DNA of 64,000 nt from NCBI GenBank assembly GCA_000181795.3, contig CM012954.1:14156583-14220582 (forward strand), read 5' to 3'. The translations under genes and the position numbers were made by a program. The DNA comes from Trichinella spiralis (lineage: Eukaryota; Nematoda; Enoplea; Trichinellida; Trichinellidae). The notes beneath the pieces are model-generated. The model made no database searches. It was not told the DNA's origin and saw only the letters and a program-made list of their open reading frames with translations. Positions 58,001 to 64,000 of this stretch are shown here, in pieces; the stretch's first letter is position 1, and each line of letters begins with the position of its first letter.

Positions 58001-60873
58001 TTAATTTCTTTATCGTTATTTGATTTATTTGATTTCTAGAAGATACTGTGATTCCTTGTAAAGGAAAAGAAATTCCTGTCCACATTTCTCACCGTTTTCA
58101 TTTCTCATCATCCCTGCAACGTATGTCAGTAATTGCCAGCTATATACCTGTTGGCTCGGCGGATGCGCAGTACTTTTTTGCAGTGAAAGGTTCTCCAGAA
58201 ATTTTGAAACCAATGGTGCTTTTTGAAAAAAAAGAAACTCTGCGTTACTTGTAATTCTTTAAATGAATTTGATTTTTAGTTTAGGGAACCGCCTGAAAAC
58301 TACGACGAAATTTACAAACAAATGACCCTAGAAGGAGCTCGTGTACTTGCTCTAGGATACAGGTTGATTGGTCATCGTTCTCATCAAGAAGTGAGATTGT
58401 TTTTTTTCACTATTTGAATTTCTATTTTTGGTCATTTTACAGGTGCGATCGTATACGCGTGATTTTGTGGAAAAAGAATTGGACTTTGCGGGCTTTGTGA
58501 TAGTTTCTTGCCCGTTGAAGCCGGATTCGAAGGAAGTGATCCGAGAAATTATCGACTCGGACCACAGAGTTACAATGATAACCGGTGACAATCCACTGAC
58601 CGCTTGCCACGTTGCAAAAGAATTGGAAATGATTAACGACAATGCTGTTGTCATTCTCGAAGAGCCAACTGACATCAGTGGTACAAATTAATCACTAACT
58701 AACTAACTAATAATAATAATATGAATAAAATAATAGGAGAAAAGATAATTACATCTCTTTCTAGGTGTCGGCGGTTGGTTTTGGGTTTCATTGGATCGGT
58801 CGATTCACATACCGATGATACCTATGCAAGGTGTGCAATATTTGGCTTTGAATTTTACCCTTTGCATGACCGGATCGGTTAGTATTGGATATATTGCATC
58901 AACTGTTGTAAATGCGTATGCGAAAACTTTTTGGTGAACATTAATTATTCATAACAGGGCTTTGCATACTTTTACAATGTGAACAAAGCGTTTTTATCCG
59001 AATTGTTGCCGTACGTTGCTGTATTTGCTCGAATGGCTCCCAAACAAAAAGTATCAATTTGCTCAGCTGCTACTGTTGCAGTAGTAGTTAGTAGAGAAGG
59101 ATAAAATTTTTTTTTTAAATTTTATTTCAGGAAAAAGTGATCACTTTGTTGAAAGAAAAAGGTCTTGTAACGTTGATGTGCGGCGATGGGACGAATGATG
59201 TCGGCGCGTTGAAACACGCCGATGTGGGTGTGTAATTTTTGTATATTGTTCTTCATTTGTTTTTTTTTCTGTTTAAATTGTTGTTTTTCATTCCCAGGCG
59301 TAGCTCTTCTTTCTCATCCAGCATTGACAGGGGAAAATCGTGACAACAATTCGAAAAAGTCCAACGAATCCTCCCCTTCCACATTGCTGATGTCCAATGC
59401 TGCTAGAAATTCTTCCACTGCAGCAGCAGATGGCAGTCCGCAGCAGCATACGCTGTCGCGTTCTTCTTCTTCTTCTCATTCGCATGCGGCGTCAAGGCGG
59501 TTTTTGAATTCAAAATCCCTTGTGAATCCCACTTCGACCATGTCGGTAAGGATTGCTTTTCAGTTGTTGTTGTTGTTGTTTGTTGATAAGCACATGGATA
59601 AACTTTTGTTTTGTCTTACAGAAAGTGCAGCAAGCTTTGAAGAAATACGAAGAAGAAGAAGGACCCGCGTTGGTACGACTCGGCGACGCTTCAGTAGCAG
59701 CTCCGTTTACTTCAAAATATTCATCCATTCGATCAAGTAAATAAATTCAAACAAACAAACAAACAAATAAATAAATAAATAAATAAATATTTCTGCTTTC
59801 AGTCTGCCATATTGTTCGCCAGGGGCGTTGTACTTTGGTTACCACTTTGCAGATGTTTAAAATTCTAGCGCTGAATGCACTTTTGTTGGCTTATTGTCAA
59901 AGTGTTCTCAACTTGGACGGTGTGAAATTTTCCGACAGGCAAGCCACTGTGCAAGGGCTGTTGTTGGCGGCATGTTTTTTCTTCATCTCCAGATCGAATG
60001 TTGGTTAATTTATTCGAAGAAAAAAAATTAAACATAATTCTATTCATATTTATTAATTTTTTTCCATTATTTATTAGCCGTTGAAAACTCTGGCCAAACA
60101 GCAGCCGTTGCCGAATATTTTCAACGCGTACACGTTGCTGTCCGTATCTGCGCAATTCATCATTCACTTTTTCTCTCTGGCCTATCTTGTCAGCTTAACC
60201 CATCAGATCAACTCTAAAAATAAGTAATTTTTCAGTTTTTTTTTTGATCATGTAACAATAATTTTTTTTCTCTACTATTTTCTCGTTTATTCTCTAGTGT
60301 GGAAAAGGCAAATTTGGAGCAAAAATTTCAACCAAACTTGTTGAACAGTCTCGTCTATTTGATGTCGATTATGTTTCAGACTTGTAATTTTGCCATCAAT
60401 TATCGGGTAAGTGGAGACGAATTTTTTGGTCGGTTGGTCGGTCGGGGTTGTTGTTTAGCTTTTTTTTTTCAACTTCACCAAATTCATTTGTTCACAAAAT
60501 TCAAGGGACATCCATTTATGGAAAGTCTGGTCGAGAACCGAGCCCTTCTGTATACTTTGCTGTCCGCCGGTGCTACGGTGGTCATTTTAACTGCCGGCCT
60601 GGCTCCAGACATGGCTGAGCAATGCGAGCTTGTTCAGCTACCACCAGAGGTGTGTTTGTGTGATTTATTTGATTTATATTGTATTTATCTTCTTTTTCTA
60701 CCTTGAACTTATTTGTTTGGTCATTTTTTGCATTTTTGCAGCTTCGTAATGCCGTGCTGATGATAATCGCGGTGGACATTTTAGCTTCTTATACGGCGGA
60801 TAAGATTTGCGCTTTTGTATTTGGCCAAGTGAAAAAATCGACCACAAGACAGCAGCAGTTGGAAAAGAAATAG
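55002..60873 (+). CDS. ATP13A1, P5A-type transmembrane helix dislocase ATPase
   Basis: Twenty-five in-phase exons give 1195 residues (human 1204): 55002-55256, 55332-55421, 55960-56150, 56213-56285, 56355-56510, 56579-56648, 56712-56818, 56892-57021, 57095-57277, 57377-57514, 57565-57685, 57753-57907, 58040-58215, 58280-58390, 58443-58680, 58765-58877, 58958-59050, 59131-59227, 59298-59545, 59622-59736, 59803-59999, 60078-60223, 60298-60406, 60506-60649, 60742-60873. Key motifs: N-terminal LHGYIAPF membrane hairpin, [14 protein letters not shown], actuator TGES at 306-309, P5A signature PPELPIELS from 443, phosphorylated Asp in DKTGT at 486, [12 protein letters not shown], hinge [16 protein letters not shown] from 818, and [13 protein letters not shown]. 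It works in the ER membrane, removing mistargeted mitochondrial tail anchors and correcting signal-anchor topology. Exon 19 adds a Ser-rich linker at the usual variable site. A TCTCAG acceptor lies 8 bases before the ATG. AATAAA is at 60931-60936. Confidence 0.96.
57689..57707. repeat. (TTTG)n in an ATP13A1 intron
   Basis: Short run TTTGTTTGTTTGTTTGTT just after the donor of the intron between exons 11 and 12. Confidence 0.8.
59748..59790. repeat. (AAAC)n(AAAT)n microsatellite in an ATP13A1 intron
   Basis: AAACAAACAAAC passes directly into AAATAAATAAAT in the short intron between exons 20 and 21 (59737-59802), filling more than half of it and leaving the acceptor TTTCAG intact. Confidence 0.9.
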
Positions 60874-60930
60874 GCATTTTAACCCCCAACACAGAGCGTA
60901 ATATTATATCTTTTATTGAGCGCAGTTGAA

Positions 60931-60936
60931 AATAAA
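60931..60936 (+). terminator. polyadenylation signal AATAAA of ATP13A1
   Basis: AATAAA 58 bases after the stop codon, in the 239-base gap to the convergent IMP dehydrogenase gene. Confidence 0.65.
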
Positions 60937-61068
60937 AGCTGTTTGTATTATTTTGCAAAAATGCCAAAGACAATTAATTATTTTTTTATTATTTTTTCCA
61001 CTATCCCGCATAATAATATCATCATTGTTCCATCATCACATGCTTTGATTGTGTTTTTTTTTCTTCTT

Positions 61069-61074
61069 TTTATT
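61069..61074 (-). terminator. polyadenylation signal AATAAA of IMP dehydrogenase
   Basis: TTTATT on the plus strand, AATAAA on the minus strand, about 39 bases beyond the IMP dehydrogenase stop codon (61115-61113). Confidence 0.5.
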
Positions 61075-61112
61075 GTGTACAGGATCCGAAGAGGTTGTTA
61101 TTTGTCATTTTG

Positions 61113-63800
61113 TCAAAACAGACGCTTTTCATATCTGCAACACGAGAGAGGAAGTATTAAAAACAAACAAACAACGCACATTGGTGGATCATAATCAATC
61201 GGTGAAAAAGAAGAAGAAGAAGAAGAACTTACGAATGCAGTGAATGCACGCTACCTTCCATCTGAGCACCGGCACTTCGACGTTCAAAACGCACTGTTCC
61301 ATTGTAAATCATTTCACTTCAACCAAATACAATAAAATTAATTAATTATTTAGAAATTACGTTTACGGTGGAGAGATGAAAATTCGGGGAAAAAAAGGAA
61401 ACAAAATTACTGAAGGTTAACCGTGCTTCTAATGCCCATGTCTTGTAGACCGTGTTTCACACCAACAGTCAGGTAAGGTAGAAAAATGTGAATGGAACCT
61501 TTGTCAGTAACTGTACCGGATACACCTTGGGCAACACGAACTTTATCACAGTCTCTGGAAAATTTGAGAATGGAGAAAAGAAAAACTAAGACTGAACCCG
61601 TAAACAACAAAATGTAGTAACAACGATACTTCTGAAAATAACGATCCTGCGATTCGGCATTCTCACTGAGAACATCCAAACTGCCCATTCCTCGGTATTT
61701 TTTCAGTCGAATACCGTCTGACCATATGTAATCGCCAGGAGCTTCCAAAGTACCGGCCAACAACGAGCCCATCATCACCGTCGATGCGCCCAACGCCAAA
61801 GCTTTCGTTGCATGGCCCAAGCATTGAATTCCACCGTCGGCAATCACCGGTACGCCGTAACGCTGCGCATATCTGGCCACTTGATAAACCGCAGTACCTT
61901 GAGCTCGACCGACCGCCATCACTGGAAAAAGTCAACAAGATGAAGGTAAGTGCAATTTAAATTGTTTTTTTTTGTTTTGTTTTGTCTTTATTAATTTTAA
62001 ATTAACCTTCTTGGGTGATACAAATCGATCCACTGCCCATACCAACACGCAGAGCATCTGCCCCAGCTGAAATTAAACATTCTGCCTGTTCTGCAGTAAC
62101 CACTGAAATGAAGTAGCAAAAAAAAATAATAAATTAGATACAGTATAGGTGATAAAAGGGGGTTTCAAGTTTTAACCATTTCCTGCGATCACATCTATTT
62201 TACTGTAGTGAGCTTTTATGTATTTCAAAAGATCAATCTGATAAATACTGCATCCTTGTGAAGAATCCTACAAATATAACGTTAAATGAGAACTTGAAAA
62301 AAAAAGAAAAGTTATAAAACGTCATCTGACAATGACAATAATGTCCACTCCGGCTTCGACCAGCAGTTTCAGTCTGTCTTTCGATTCTTCACGGGTGCTG
62401 ATAGCAGCTCCTACCAATAGACGACCATATTTGTCCACACTGCTCAACGGATATACGCGCCGCTTTTTAATATCCGTACGAGCAATAAGAGAAACAAGAC
62501 GGTTCTCATCGTCAACAATTGGCAGTTTTCCTGTAAAATGAACATTTTTTTTTCCACTTCTCTTCTCTCTATACAACATCTTATTATTATTATACCTCGC
62601 TTGTTTTCTTGCAACGTTTGATAAGCGGAATCGAGTGTCACTGATGCGGATGCAGTGATCACCAATTCCCGTGGTATCATCACAGCCGATATTGGGGTCG
62701 ATTTCCATTTCTCTTCAGGTATGAAATCCACATCGCGCGACGTGCACAAACCAACCAGGACACCGCCAATTTTTCCCGTGTCCGTTATCGGTACACCGGA
62801 AAAGCCGAATTTCCGTTTCACTTCCATCACATCGAATACAGTATTCTGCGGACTGAGCACTACCGGATTCCATATGAAACCTTGTTTCGCACGCTGATAA
62901 TACAAAGAAGAATGGAAGATGATAAAAAAAGAAATGAAAACGGAAACTATCCAATTGCTGCATATACTTTAACTTTTGCCACTTCTTCGGCTTGATATTC
63001 TGGTGTACAGTTGCAATGAATGATTCCAATACCACCACACTGCTGAAAGTAGAAGAAATTGATTCGATTCAGAAGATGAAAAAAAATCATATCGAATTCA
63101 ATTGGGACAATTTGTTTGTTTGTTTACCGCCATCGCTATTGCCATGTCAGATTCAGTGACTGTGTCCATTGGTGAAGAAACAAACGGCGCTTTCAAAGTG
63201 ACATTTCGAGTCAAATGTGTCGTCAAATCCACATCTTCTACCGGAAAGTCCACATATCCAGGTAAAATGATAAAGTCACTAAAAGTAAATCAACAAACGA
63301 ATGGATAAGATAGAGATGATCGATAATATTTGGTATGTTTCGTTCATTTTTTTAACTTGTCATGTTTTATCCAATTAATTTCTGTTCAATTTCTCATCTG
63401 AAGGTAAAGATCACATCAGAAATTTGCATTATCATCATCAGACCCATTTTTATTTATTCAGCAGAATTAATTAAGCTTGAAAATGGTCGCTGTTAAACAA
63501 ACATTAGCTCATCTTTATGCAAATAATCATCATCCGTGTGCTTACAAATTGATTTGTTAGCTTTGTCGTTAAACAACAATTAGGCCATTTCTAATTTTAA
63601 AATGTTGTTAAAACGATATTTTTCGAGTAGATAAAAGAAAATTCATAAACGATACTTTATATTTATTTATTAATATTTTCCATTTAATTATTTACTATTT
63701 TCACTTACTTGTACGTGATGCCTTCGCGCGAGCTGAACAGTTCTTCCAAAGTCAATCCGTCCGGTTCCCTATCTTTTCCGACCAACAGATTGCGCTTCAT
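61113..63800 (-). CDS. inosine-5'-monophosphate dehydrogenase
   Basis: Eleven exons on the minus strand: 63800-63709, 63278-63128, 63042-62968, 62893-62596, 62530-62331, 62267-62177, 62102-62007, 61921-61630, 61554-61411, 61316-61230, 61134-61113. They give 515 residues (human IMPDH2 514), so the gene is complete. It converts IMP to XMP with NAD+, the committed step of GTP synthesis, in the cytosol. Landmarks: [36 protein letters not shown], a CBS pair in the middle ([11 protein letters not shown] ... [13 protein letters not shown]), DSSQG, the active-site loop [10 protein letters not shown] with Cys 330, [10 protein letters not shown], the flap [10 protein letters not shown], and the C-terminal VHSLHSYEKRLF. 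The last exon is only 22 bases. The intron at 61629-61555 is 75 bases, stop-free and in frame, so retention would add 25 mostly hydrophobic residues. Start: ATG at 63800, 18 bases after a TCTAG acceptor, which gives the family length. Confidence 0.95.
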
Positions 63801-63818
63801 CTTGCAGATTTTCTTCAA

Positions 63819-64000
63819 CTAGACAAAATCACAAATGTTTCACATTGTAGCTGACGCATAAAAAAAGAAGAATTTTAAATTTAAATGAGGAGAAAAAGAA
63901 AACAATGGAAATGCTAAACTGTACCACCACCACCACCACCACCACTACCACCAATTCAATTGTTAATATTGAAAAAAAATGGTCGTAAAATGTCAACTGC
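63819..64000. other. upstream flank of IMP dehydrogenase
   Basis: AT-rich sequence with a (CCA)n run at 63922-63952. It is presumably the start of the IMP dehydrogenase promoter or 5' intron. No exon is visible before the window ends. Confidence 0.4.

Noticed and set aside
59222-59740. Continuous 172-codon frame in ATP13A1
   Set aside because: It is exon 19 read through its introns. The alignment to ATP13A1 and the phases require splicing at 59545 and 59622.
61407-61922. 171-codon IMP dehydrogenase frame ending TVNLQ and stop
   Set aside because: As a protein end it is wrong: it reads through the 75-base intron and past the donor at 61410. The true C-terminus is encoded by 61316-61230 and 61134-61113.
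1-64000. CRISPR arrays, rRNA and tRNA genes
   Set aside because: I looked for regularly spaced repeats, conserved rRNA blocks and tRNA T-loop sequences (GGTTCGAATC type). The only near match (around 44994) lies inside an IFT122 exon.

Overview
This window comes from an animal genome that is almost certainly a nematode. Genes are rich in short introns and lie in AT-rich DNA (GC roughly one third by eye). Two tandem genes encode secreted proteins with C-terminal P-x2-L-S-P repeats, the hallmark of the MLT-10 moulting family, which as far as I know is nematode-specific. About half of the genes have a 3' splice acceptor 6-18 bases before the start codon, as expected for spliced-leader trans-splicing. 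Introns do not follow a strict TTTTCAG rule (many end TTTAG, ATAG or AAG), so a lineage outside the Caenorhabditis group, such as a dorylaimian/enoplean clade, is my guess. I cannot name the species.

Layout. 1-7.6 kb: repeat-rich, gene-poor DNA with an inverted repeat, a decayed minisatellite split by a LINE reverse-transcriptase fragment, and diverged dispersed repeats. 7.7-15.7 kb: a compact cluster with an Artemis-like nuclease core (+), an HSDL1-like degenerate short-chain dehydrogenase (-), ECSIT (+) and ARMC1 (+). The last three are homologues of mitochondrial proteins. 15.7-24 kb: mostly non-coding, with one single-exon TATA-box gene at 20.1-19.6 kb (-). 24.1-26.5 kb: glutamine synthetase (-). 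26.5-31.2 kb: non-coding. 31.2-33.9 kb: LATS/Warts kinase (-). 35.7-38.6 kb: NDC80 (-). 40.5-43.0 kb: an IER2/IER5-family gene (+). 43.7-49.2 kb: IFT122 with 26 exons (+). 49.3-53.3 kb: the MLT-10-like pair (-). 55.0-60.9 kb: the P5A ATPase ATP13A1 with 25 exons (+). 61.1-63.8 kb: IMP dehydrogenase (-).

I assembled the exon models by hand, checking reading-frame phase at every junction and alignment to remembered family sequences. Eleven multi-exon models close without a frame break. One HSDL1 donor is weak, and one glutamine synthetase intron needs a GC donor. The genes are mostly unrelated housekeeping, cell-cycle, signalling, ciliary and cuticle functions. The only functional grouping I see is the HSDL1-ECSIT-ARMC1 run. 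I found no CRISPR array, rRNA or convincing tRNA, and no evidence of a novel multi-gene system. The most notable items are the MLT-10-like pair, the IER-domain gene, the minimal Artemis, the single-exon inducible-looking orphan gene and the unusual introns.
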